Assembly (NCBI GenBank): GCA_003134995.1
Contig: PLDC01000019.1
Coordinates: 468,517-532,516 of the forward strand
Source of the DNA: Acidobacteriaceae bacterium
Lineage (GTDB): Bacteria; Acidobacteriota; Terriglobia; Terriglobales; Acidobacteriaceae
Length of the DNA: 64,000 nt
Reading direction: 5' to 3'
Below the pieces are notes generated by a model. That model saw only the letters and a program-made list of their open reading frames with translations. It ran no database searches and was not told the DNA's origin. Of the stretch, positions 26,398-33,855 are shown one piece after another. Position 1 is the first letter of the stretch. The number at the start of each line of letters is the position of its first letter. The position numbers and the translations under genes are program-made.

Positions 26398-26500
26398 AAA
26401 CACTGGCAATCCCGGCGCCACTCCGGGCACTTATACTGTGGTCGTGACCGAGCCCTCGGCAACACTACGGCCACGAGCATCGTCAAACTCGGTTCACATG
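26398..26500 (+). pseudogene. Remnant of an Ig-like repeat protein gene
   Basis: One frame reads GNPGATPGTYTVVVTEPS and, after a one-base shift, the neighbouring frame reads NTTATSIVKLGS. Joined they match the last strand of the bacterial Ig-like repeats common in acidobacterial surface proteins, (T)PAGTYTVTVTGTSG..TATS.VKL. No longer intact frame is present upstream. I interpret it as the decayed 3' end of a surface protein gene. Confidence 0.5.
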
Positions 26501-26512
26501 CAAGGAGAAGCA

Positions 26513-27280
26513 TTGAAGGTAAGGATGTCGACCATATACACGAACAGAGGAGCCGCCTATATCGTGGTTGCGTTCTTCGCGCTTATCGCGGTGTATGTCC
26601 ATATCGGTGGCGTGTTTAACAGACAATTCTGGTTGTCATTCTTGCCAGGCGTGATGGAAAACCTGGTTATCTTGGCTATAGCAGTGCTGGTGATCGACAG
26701 CATCTCGAAGAGGCAGAATCGCGCCAAGCTCCAACAAACGAACGCGCGTCCGTCCCGTACGATTTTGTCCATTACCAACAAGCTGGCCTATTTGCTGCTG
26801 GAATACCTGGCCCTGGCGACCAGGGAGGAACTTCACAGCGACAAGGCTCCGAGTTTTCAGTTCGCGATTGAGCGGTTGAGGCGAACTGATCTAGGTGCGG
26901 CCTTCCACGAACGGTTAATGAATGCGCAAGACAAAGCGGCGTTTGCCGAAGGTTTTGAAAAGATACTGATCGAGCAGACAGAGGGTGTGGCGAATTCGCT
27001 AAAAGAGATTTATCCCCGCCCAGACCCCATCGTTGTACAGGGCGTAGAACAAATGCAGTTCGGCATTGGATCGGTCATGGTGCTCAAAGACGTGCTCGGA
27101 GCATTCAAAACCGTGAATGCGCAGGCGGGGATTCAGGACCAGCTTCATCCGGAGCAGTTAGATCTCATCACCGAAATTGGTTACCGTCAGGTTGGCTTGC
27201 AGTTGAACAATATGCGGGACTTCATCGTCAGTCTGTCCGACCGGGCTAAGGCGAACAGGCTGTTCATCTCTCTCCATTAA
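26513..27280 (+). CDS. Membrane protein of unknown function (255 aa)
   Basis: A 255-residue protein with two N-terminal membrane segments (YIVVAFFALIAVYVHIGGVF and a second around FLPGVMENLVILAIAVLVI) followed by a soluble, mostly helical domain of about 190 residues. I recognise no catalytic motif. The TTG at 26513 has AAGGAG five bases upstream; an ATG at 26525 is an alternative. Longer frames that start upstream run through the Ig-like remnant and are probably artefacts. It is divergent from the TPR pair across the palindromic operator region. Confidence 0.7.
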   Translation: MKVRMSTIYTNRGAAYIVVAFFALIAVYVHIGGVFNRQFWLSFLPGVMENLVILAIAVLVIDSISKRQNRAKLQQTNARPSRTILSITNKLAYLLLEYLALATREELHSDKAPSFQFAIERLRRTDLGAAFHERLMNAQDKAAFAEGFEKILIEQTEGVANSLKEIYPRPDPIVVQGVEQMQFGIGSVMVLKDVLGAFKTVNAQAGIQDQLHPEQLDLITEIGYRQVGLQLNNMRDFIVSLSDRAKANRLFISLH

Positions 27281-27423
27281 CCATCGCCCACTTGCCGTCG
27301 TACGCGGTCAGGCGGCGGAAGTGAAGCAAAAGTGAAAAAGTTCGGGGCGTCCGAAGAAGTAACAAGCATTCTTCGCGCGAACCAGCCTATTATCGTCTAA
27401 GAACAATCAGTAGGAGCCCAAGA

Positions 27424-28323
27424 ATGATTCGAAGAGTTGCTCTGCAAATTGGAATTCTCGTACTCCTTGCATTCATCGTATGCAGTGCATACTTCACCGT
27501 CGGCTACTTAAAGCGTGTGCAGGATATCGCCACACTCACGCTGGAAAGTTCCGCCATTCAGGCGGCGCTATCGAGTGTTTTGAAAGATCTAACCGATATG
27601 GAAACGGGTCAGCGCGGATATCTGCTTACCGATAACCCGTCGTACTTGCAACCCTACAATGATGCGAAGGGTAGGATCGAAAGCGATTTTTCCGATCTTC
27701 GAGCGAGGCTCGCAACGCGGACGCAGACTGATCCACCGCTGGAGCCGCAGTTGGAGACTTTGGCAAAATCAAAGCAGGCGGAGATGGAGCGCTCGGTTAG
27801 CTTGCGCCAGGGGGGGTATCGCCTTCGCTCATTCAAACTGGTGGATACAAACGAGGGCGAGGGCTACATGGATGAGATTCGCCGCATCGTGTCCTCGATG
27901 TCGTCTGCGGAACACAGCAATTTTGCAAGATTCGATAGCGAGAGGGTTGCCGCGCTGAAACATGAGGAGCGGGCGACCATCATTGCGAATTCCGTGTTGC
28001 TTGCGCTGGCAGCATGCCTGTTCGGGCTGATGGGTCGCCATGCGCGCGTGCTTGCAAAAGAAGCAGCGCACAGTAAGAAAGAGTTGGTCGCAAGGGATTT
28101 GCAACTCGAAAGATTGACGTCCGCACTTTCCGGTCCAGTGCGTTCCGATATCGGCACCATCAATACGACTCTTGAGTTGCTCATAGAGCAATACGGGGGA
28201 TTTCTCCCACGACATGGCCAGCAATATGCCGAAAAAATCAAAGAAGCTGCCACAGAAGTGGAGCGATTGCGGCAAGATTTGGTCGGCGGCCAAGGCCCTG
28301 AAAGTGATGCAAAGGCGGCTTGA
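27424..28323 (+). CDS. CHASE3-domain membrane protein with degenerate kinase helix
   Basis: A 299-residue protein. A membrane segment (residues 6-28) is followed by a CHASE3 sensory domain (about 40-185, with LTDMETGQRGYLLTD), a second membrane segment (about 188-207) and a C-terminal coiled region. The last part, LTSALSGPVRSDIGTINTTLE, resembles the phosphoacceptor helix of histidine kinases (SHDLRxPL...), but the histidine is replaced by Ser and there is no ATPase domain. The gene has AGGAG ahead of its ATG and ends cleanly, so this is not obviously a truncation by a stop. It may act as a sensor that pairs with a separate kinase. Confidence 0.8.
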   Translation: MIRRVALQIGILVLLAFIVCSAYFTVGYLKRVQDIATLTLESSAIQAALSSVLKDLTDMETGQRGYLLTDNPSYLQPYNDAKGRIESDFSDLRARLATRTQTDPPLEPQLETLAKSKQAEMERSVSLRQGGYRLRSFKLVDTNEGEGYMDEIRRIVSSMSSAEHSNFARFDSERVAALKHEERATIIANSVLLALAACLFGLMGRHARVLAKEAAHSKKELVARDLQLERLTSALSGPVRSDIGTINTTLELLIEQYGGFLPRHGQQYAEKIKEAATEVERLRQDLVGGQGPESDAKAA

Positions 28324-28338
28324 AAACACCAAACCGTG

Positions 28339-29064
28339 TCAAGGTAGGTAAGCCCGTTCATCTAGTGCATCGATGGACTTATTGCGCGCCATCTGCATTT
28401 CGGTTTTACGAATCATCTGCGGCCACAACAAATCAGGTTCGAATTTAAAAATGGTTTCGGCATCTCCGGGAAAAACGAACCACGCGCCAAGTTCCGTTTC
28501 CTTTTGCAATTGATCGACATGCCATCCGGCATAGCCCAGATACACATGAAAGGCTTTCGGGGCAGCCCGGTCGTTGAGGGTCTGTTCGAGTTGGGTCTTC
28601 GTAGAAATCTGGAAGACACCGGCGCAAATCTGCATCGCTCCGTCGACCTTAGTCGACGACTTGCGCAAAGCCCGTATCTGATGAGGATCAACTGGCCCTC
28701 CGAAATAGACAGGGTCGGAACGATCTTTCGCGGCTTGGAAGTCCCCAAGCACGCTTGACACCCGGAGATCGGTTCGGCGGTTGAGAATCAGTCCGACCAC
28801 ACCGCCGGCATCATATTGAACCAGCAGGATTACGGTTTGTGCGAAATTCGGATCGCCGAGGTTTCGGCTGGCCACCAGTATCTTTCCGACACCCAAAAGT
28901 TCGGGGTTCTTGGATTGGATAGGAAGAGGAATGGCCGGAGATATCTTGCTACTGGCGTGAGTTGTCTCGGCCCCATTTGCCGCGTCCAGATTGTTGGCTA
29001 CCAGCGGCGCGGAGGCAGCAACTGTGATAAGAACCGCTAAAAAGCCGAGCTTGGCCAGACCCAT
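28339..29064 (-). CDS. Exported YqgE/AlgH-family protein
   Basis: A 241-residue protein whose residues from about 57 onward match the AlgH/YqgE (UPF0301) family: LGVGKILVASRNLGDPNFAQTVILL, GVVGLILNRRTD, VYFGGPVD and VYLGYAGWHVDQLQKE are typical. The family usually starts at the GKILVA segment and is cytoplasmic. Here it carries an N-terminal signal peptide (LGFLAVLITVAASAPLVA) and a linker, so this version is probably exported. A TGAGGAG sequence precedes the ATG. Function of the family is unclear. It is convergent with the CHASE3 gene. Confidence 0.88.
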   Translation of the reverse strand: MGLAKLGFLAVLITVAASAPLVANNLDAANGAETTHASSKISPAIPLPIQSKNPELLGVGKILVASRNLGDPNFAQTVILLVQYDAGGVVGLILNRRTDLRVSSVLGDFQAAKDRSDPVYFGGPVDPHQIRALRKSSTKVDGAMQICAGVFQISTKTQLEQTLNDRAAPKAFHVYLGYAGWHVDQLQKETELGAWFVFPGDAETIFKFEPDLLWPQMIRKTEMQMARNKSIDALDERAYLP

Positions 29065-29209
29065 GGCTGCTCTCCTCAGACTGAATCACGTTTTCGATTT
29101 CGAACGCGCTCATGCGCCTGCAAAAATTATACCCAGTATCGCCGCATCATCTCTGGTTGGCGTGCACGAGCTGGCTGAACGACGAAACATAGGACGACGA
29201 GAAAAAGAT

Positions 29210-30652
29210 CTACGGCGCCGTTATCTTTTCCGCTTCCTCGCGAATCCTCCTCCACGCCCGCTCCACGTGACGCGCCCCTGTATTCGTCTGGCCCACGCAC
29301 AGCCGCAGAGTGAACTTCCCGTTCAGTTTGGTGTGCGTCAGGAATAGATCGCCGCTGCGGTTCAGCCGCTCCATGATCGTCTGATTTGCCGCGTCCCCGC
29401 CCTTGTGCCGAAAGCAAACCAGGTTCAATGGGACAGGCGCGGCAAGCTCAAAGTTTTCATCCTCGCGCACCCAATGCGCGAACTCCTGCGCCAGTTGTAC
29501 ATGCCGTCGAATGTGATGCTGCAAGCCTTCCACGCCGTAATGCCGAATCACGAACCACAACTTCAGCGACCGAAAGCGCCGCCCAAGCTGAATGTGCCAA
29601 TCGCGATAGTCAATGACCGCGCCCGATTCCGTGGCCTGATTGCGTAGATATTCCGGCAGAATGCTCAGCGTCTTGATCAGCGCCTTGCGGTCCGCGACCC
29701 AAAAGCAGTTGCAGTCGAAGTTGGTGAACATCCACTTATGCGGATTGAAATTGTAACTGTCCGCGAACTCGACTCCGTTTTGCAGATGTCGAAACTCAGG
29801 ACAAAGCGCCGCCGTGCCCGACATCGCTGCGTCCACATGCAGCCAGAGATTGTGCCGGCCGCAGATCTTCGCGATCTCAGCGACGGGATCCATCGCATTC
29901 GACGACGTCGTTCCCACCGTCGCGCATACAAAGCAGGGAACCAGGCCAGCGCGTTTATCCGCTTCAATCTGGCGGGCCAATGCCTCGGGACGCACCGCGA
30001 ACTTATCGTCCACTTCGATCAGCCGCAGATTCGATACACCTATGCCCGCGATCATCGCAGCCTTCTCCAAAGAAGAATGCGTCTGCGTAGATGCGTAAGC
30101 AACAATGCGCCCATCGCATCCTTTCTGATTGCTGGTATAGTTCGTGGCGCGTTCGCGCGCGGCCAACAGTGCGCACAGCGCGGCGCTCGACGCCGTATCT
30201 TGAATCACTCCACCGCCCGCATTCGACGACAGAAACTTCTCCGGCAAACCCAGCATGCGCACTAGCCAGTCGAGCACATGCGTTTCCAGTTCCGTGCACG
30301 CCGGGCTAGTCGACCAGAGCATGCCCTGGACGCCAAGTCCCGAAGAAAGAAGATCGCCAAGAATCCCAGGCCCCGAAGCGTTACAAGGAAAGTAAGCGAA
30401 GAAATTCGGCGACTGCCAATGCGTAACTCCGGGCAGGATTAACCTCTCAACATCTTTCAGCAGCGCCTCGAACGGTTCGCCCCGTGTTGGAGCGTTTGCC
30501 GGCAGCGAGGCGCGAATCTCTCCCGGCTTCACCTGCGAGAGCACCGGGAACGACTCGATGCGGGAGTGGTAGTCGGCGATCCAATCCACCACGGCATGGC
30601 CGTGGCGGCGGAATTCGTCTGGGGTCATGTGAAAAGACTTTTCGTCAGGCAC
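29210..30652 (-). CDS. Pyridoxal-phosphate-dependent (aromatic) amino-acid decarboxylase
   Basis: A 480-residue group II PLP decarboxylase, close to aromatic-L-amino-acid decarboxylases. The PLP lysine lies in NFNPHKWMFTNFDC; HVDAAMSGTA holds the Asp that contacts the pyridine ring and the region HWQSPNFFAYFP is characteristic. Removal of the carboxyl group of an aromatic amino acid to give an amine is expected, but the substrate cannot be fixed. The GTG at 30652 has GAGGT upstream; an ATG follows at residue 9. It is 30 bp downstream of the methyltransferase gene and may be co-transcribed with it. Confidence 0.92.
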   Translation of the reverse strand: MPDEKSFHMTPDEFRRHGHAVVDWIADYHSRIESFPVLSQVKPGEIRASLPANAPTRGEPFEALLKDVERLILPGVTHWQSPNFFAYFPCNASGPGILGDLLSSGLGVQGMLWSTSPACTELETHVLDWLVRMLGLPEKFLSSNAGGGVIQDTASSAALCALLAARERATNYTSNQKGCDGRIVAYASTQTHSSLEKAAMIAGIGVSNLRLIEVDDKFAVRPEALARQIEADKRAGLVPCFVCATVGTTSSNAMDPVAEIAKICGRHNLWLHVDAAMSGTAALCPEFRHLQNGVEFADSYNFNPHKWMFTNFDCNCFWVADRKALIKTLSILPEYLRNQATESGAVIDYRDWHIQLGRRFRSLKLWFVIRHYGVEGLQHHIRRHVQLAQEFAHWVREDENFELAAPVPLNLVCFRHKGGDAANQTIMERLNRSGDLFLTHTKLNGKFTLRLCVGQTNTGARHVERAWRRIREEAEKITAP

Positions 30653-30682
30653 TAGCGTTACCTCGGAAGGAATGCGACTTGT

Positions 30683-31447
30683 TCAGCCCAGCCGTCCAAA
30701 ATATAACCGCGTCTTGTACTCGAACGCGACGCGTCCTCCGACGGCACTGGCATCAAAAATGCGCCGCAACTCGCGCAGCATGGGCGCATGTTGAGGATCA
30801 TCCGGTCCCGGCGCGTACGACGATGACAGCAATCGCCCTTCCACGCCGGCGCAATCGAATTCCTGGCGCATCTCGAACGCTCTCTCTTGAAATGGTGCGG
30901 GATCGAAGAACTCCTTCATCGCGTCGGTCGTGCGCTCATGGCGAACGTCTTCGTAGTCGGTTCCATAAGTCAGCAGCAACTGTTCATAATCGCGAAGAAA
31001 CTTCGTCGACTCCGTGAGCCGCTCATTCCAAAGCAGCACAAGCCATCCTCCGGGCTTCAGGATGCGAACGAACTCGCGTCGCGCCCGTACACGGTCGAAC
31101 CAGTGCGCGGCCTGTGCCGCGGTGACGAAGTCCACGCTGCGATCGGCCAGCGTTGTCGCTTCGGCAGTTCCCGCAATGCTGGTGAAGTTCGGGAACGCCG
31201 CCAGCAGGCGTTCGCCAGCCTCACGCATCTCCGTATTGGGCTCGACGCCGAAGACCGGATTCCCATTCTCCAGCAGCATGCGAGTCCAAATCCCAGTTCC
31301 GGAGGCGATGTCGGCAACCACGTGGCTTGGTGCGAGACCGCACTGGTCTTGCAGTTCCTGAATGACTTGCGCGGGATATCCCGGCCGGTAACGCACGTAA
31401 TTCTCGACGCGATCGGAGAAGCGACTGGTAGCATTAGGCGCAGGCAT
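30683..31447 (-). CDS. Class I SAM-dependent methyltransferase
   Basis: A 254-residue methyltransferase of the type-11 (UbiE-like) class. Motif I is VADIASGTGIWTRMLLE near residues 44-60, the acidic loop GVEPNTEMREAGERLL follows, and LKPGGWLVLLWNE is the post-II motif. AAQAAHWFD is common in this subgroup. The ATG at 31447 is preferred to the upstream TTG in frame. Substrate unknown. It lies directly upstream of the PLP decarboxylase on the same strand, so it may act on the same small molecule, but this is positional inference. Confidence 0.88.
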   Translation of the reverse strand: MPAPNATSRFSDRVENYVRYRPGYPAQVIQELQDQCGLAPSHVVADIASGTGIWTRMLLENGNPVFGVEPNTEMREAGERLLAAFPNFTSIAGTAEATTLADRSVDFVTAAQAAHWFDRVRARREFVRILKPGGWLVLLWNERLTESTKFLRDYEQLLLTYGTDYEDVRHERTTDAMKEFFDPAPFQERAFEMRQEFDCAGVEGRLLSSSYAPGPDDPQHAPMLRELRRIFDASAVGGRVAFEYKTRLYFGRLG

Positions 31448-31643
31448 AGGGTTAAAAAGTGGCAAGATTTTTCATCTTGCCAGAAAGCCATTTTAATTGC
31501 AGGATAGGTATATTGTCCTTCCCCGCTGGGCCCCTGTGCCGCAAGCCCGAGCGACTTCGAGAGAGTAAAGCGAACAAGAAGGGAAATCCTCCTCCAGCAT
31601 TAAGTGCGATACCATTCCAACTAGACAGGAAAGTTTCGATTAC

Positions 31644-32399
31644 ATGAGAGTCGTCATCAAAGTTGGCACCAGCCTCATCGCCCCGGGCGGTCAGATTGAC
31701 GCGAACCTGCTGCGCGCCATGGTCGATCAATTCGATCTCAACAAGAACGAATATCTGATCGTAACCTCGGGCGCAATTGCCGCGGGCATGTCCGGCCTCG
31801 CCCTAACCGAGCGCCCGAGCGGCGTCCCCGGCATGCAAGCCTGCGCAGCCGTGGGTCAGAGCAAGCTCATGCACACTTACGAGCGCCTGTTTTTCGGCAA
31901 GAAGGTGGTTGCGCAGCTTCTGCTTTCAAGCGACGACTTCACGTCGCCGGTCCGTTATCGCAACCTGCAGAACGCTCTGGCCGAGCTGCTTTCGCTGGGC
32001 GTGGTTCCCATCGTGAATGAAAACGACAGCGTCAGCGTGCGCGAACTGGAAGGCGCTTTCGGCGATAACGACGAACTCAGTTCGCTGCTGGCCACCGCGG
32101 TGAAGGCTGACTGGCTGCTGTTGCTCACCAATGTCGATGGCTTCCTCATGCCAAACGGTCGAAAAAAGCCGAAACTCGTTCGGGTTGTTCGCAAGCTCAC
32201 TCCGGCTCTTGAAGCGCAATGCAACGGCAAGAGCGCCCAGGGACGCGGTGGCATGATTTCCAAACTGCGCGCCGCCAAACTCGCCAGCGACGGCGGTGTG
32301 CACGTCGCAATTGTGAATGGCCGCCATCCACAAGGAATCACATTGGCCATGCAACGAAAGGTCGGAACCTATTTCCCTCCCACGAACGGAAAATACTGA
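31644..32399 (+). CDS. proB: Glutamate 5-kinase, short form without PUA domain
   Basis: A 251-residue glutamate 5-kinase, the first enzyme of proline synthesis. It contains the amino-acid kinase fold with VVIKVGTSLI at the start, VTSGAIAAG near residue 40, NENDSV near 130, DNDELSS near 145 and TNVDG near 167. Many bacteria have an additional C-terminal PUA domain of about 100 residues, which is absent here; short forms are known. An AGGAAAG precedes the ATG. Its stop overlaps the proA start by one base. Confidence 0.95.
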   Translation: MRVVIKVGTSLIAPGGQIDANLLRAMVDQFDLNKNEYLIVTSGAIAAGMSGLALTERPSGVPGMQACAAVGQSKLMHTYERLFFGKKVVAQLLLSSDDFTSPVRYRNLQNALAELLSLGVVPIVNENDSVSVRELEGAFGDNDELSSLLATAVKADWLLLLTNVDGFLMPNGRKKPKLVRVVRKLTPALEAQCNGKSAQGRGGMISKLRAAKLASDGGVHVAIVNGRHPQGITLAMQRKVGTYFPPTNGKY

Positions 32400-33652
32400 T
32401 GGCGACGACTATTACCAACTCGGCTTCGACGCAGGAAAAGCTGCTGCGCGCGCGCGATGCAGCCGCGAAACTCGCGCTGCTCTCAACCAGTGAGAAGAAC
32501 GCGTTGCTGCTGGCGATTGCCGATGCGATTGAAGCCCAGGCCCAAACGATTCTTGCGGCGAACCGCGAAGACGTAGAAAGTTCCGGCCTCGAAGGCGCGA
32601 TGCGTGATCGCTTGCTTCTGACTCCTGCGCGAATCAAGGAGATGGCGCAAGGTGTGCGCGAAGTTGCGGCGCTCGGCGATCCGATTGGCGAGACCCTCGC
32701 GGAGTGGACTCGCCCGAACGGTCTGCGCATCCGCAAAGTGCGTGTGCCGCTGGGCGTAGTCGGCATCATTTACGAGTCGCGCCCGAACGTTACCGTTGAC
32801 ACCGCCGTGCTCGCGCTGAAGACCGGCAATGCCATCGTTTTGCGCGGCGGCAAAGAAGCGGCGCACAGCAATCAGCGCCTGGTGGAGATTCTCGCAGCCG
32901 TGCCGGGTGTGCCTGACGGTGCAATCGAACTGCTCGATTCGAGCACACGGCAGTCCGTGACAGAACTCATCAGGGCTCGTGGCTTGGTGGATGTAATCAT
33001 TCCGCGCGGCGGCGCGGGGCTCATCGCATTCGTCACCGAGAATTCCGCAGTACCGGTCATCGAAACCGGAGCAGGGAACTGCCACATCTTCGTCGATGAA
33101 TCCGCTGACTTCGATATGGCCGACCCGATCGTGATCAATGCCAAGACACAGCGGCCGTCGGTATGCAACTCCGCAGAAAAACTGCTGGTGCACGAACGCG
33201 TCGCCGCGGAATACGTCCCACGAATCGTGAAGAAGTTGATCGAGGCCGGAGTAGAAGTTCGTGGAGACGGCGAGTCACGCAACCTGGCCGCCGGGCAAAA
33301 CGTTGAGCCCGCGGTCGAGCGCGATTGGCCCGAAGAATATCTGCGCTTGTGCATGGCGGTCCGCGTGGTTGCAAATGTTGATGAGGCAATTGCCCACATC
33401 AATCGCTATTCCACCAAGCACTCCGATTCCATCGTGACCCGCGACGAAGCCAATGCAAGAAAATTCCTCCGCGGAGTAGATTCGGCCGCAGTCTATTGGA
33501 ACGCCTCAACTCGTTTCACCGATGGCGCCGAGTTCGGCTTCGGCGCGGAAATGGGCATCAGTACCCAGAAACTCCACTGCCGCGGCCCTTTCGCGCTAGC
33601 AGAACTCACCTCTTCGAAATACGAGATCGTCGGGACAGGGCAGGTAAGATAG
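32399..33652 (+). CDS. proA: Gamma-glutamyl phosphate reductase
   Basis: A 417-residue enzyme that reduces gamma-glutamyl phosphate to the semialdehyde, the step after ProB. The aldehyde-dehydrogenase-like fold shows VPLGVVGIIYESRPNVT, ALKTGNAIVLRGGKEA, and the catalytic Cys in QRPSVCNSAEKLLVH. The start at 32399 overlaps the proB stop (TGATG), which marks a coupled proBA operon. A frame that extends upstream into proB is not used because it lies on top of proB. Confidence 0.96.
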   Translation: MATTITNSASTQEKLLRARDAAAKLALLSTSEKNALLLAIADAIEAQAQTILAANREDVESSGLEGAMRDRLLLTPARIKEMAQGVREVAALGDPIGETLAEWTRPNGLRIRKVRVPLGVVGIIYESRPNVTVDTAVLALKTGNAIVLRGGKEAAHSNQRLVEILAAVPGVPDGAIELLDSSTRQSVTELIRARGLVDVIIPRGGAGLIAFVTENSAVPVIETGAGNCHIFVDESADFDMADPIVINAKTQRPSVCNSAEKLLVHERVAAEYVPRIVKKLIEAGVEVRGDGESRNLAAGQNVEPAVERDWPEEYLRLCMAVRVVANVDEAIAHINRYSTKHSDSIVTRDEANARKFLRGVDSAAVYWNASTRFTDGAEFGFGAEMGISTQKLHCRGPFALAELTSSKYEIVGTGQVR

Positions 33653-33800
33653 TCTCCCTCCGCTGAAACTCCGGTGGCACGGGGCCGGTCGCGTCAGGAA
33701 ATGCCAGATAGTAGTCGTGGTTCCTGCTCACGTCGCTAAGACCGCTTTTCCCAAGCGGCGTAATCCTAAAACGCTTGAACCTCTTGCGCGTTAGCTTCAT
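33606..33800 (-). CDS. Possible small basic protein (64 aa)
   Basis: A 64-residue frame convergent with proA, which it overlaps by 47 bp. The first 45 residues (KLTRKRFKRFRITPLGKSGL, then DYYLAFPDATGPVPPEF) look protein-like, but there is no clear ribosome binding site and no family is recognised. It is kept only as a candidate. Confidence 0.25.
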   Translation of the reverse strand: MKLTRKRFKRFRITPLGKSGLSDVSRNHDYYLAFPDATGPVPPEFQRRETILPALSRRSRISKR

Positions 33801-33810
33801 CTGTCTAGCG

Positions 33811-33826
33811 TGGCACCCGCTGTGCT
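33811..33826 (+). promoter_or_regulatory. Candidate sigma-54 promoter of the M28 peptidase gene
   Basis: The sequence TGGCACCCGCTGTGCT has GG and GC dinucleotides 10 bp apart as in the sigma-54 consensus TGGCAC-N5-TTGC, with one mismatch at the first T of TTGC. The implied start site would be about 20 bp before the ATG at 33856. Three sigma-54-type activators are encoded in the window, though none is adjacent. Confidence 0.4.
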
Positions 33827-33855
33827 ACCTTACATACTTTCGCTGCGGGAGCCTC

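Larger units (their letters stand above)
25934..26512. other. Divergent intergenic region with operator palindromes and a gene remnant
   Basis: Between the TPR pair (minus) and the membrane protein (plus) lie 579 bp without an intact gene. It holds a cluster of palindromes at 26082-26117 and, at about 26400-26500, the remnant of an Ig-like repeat gene. Both are described separately. The remainder shows nothing I can interpret. Confidence 0.6.
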
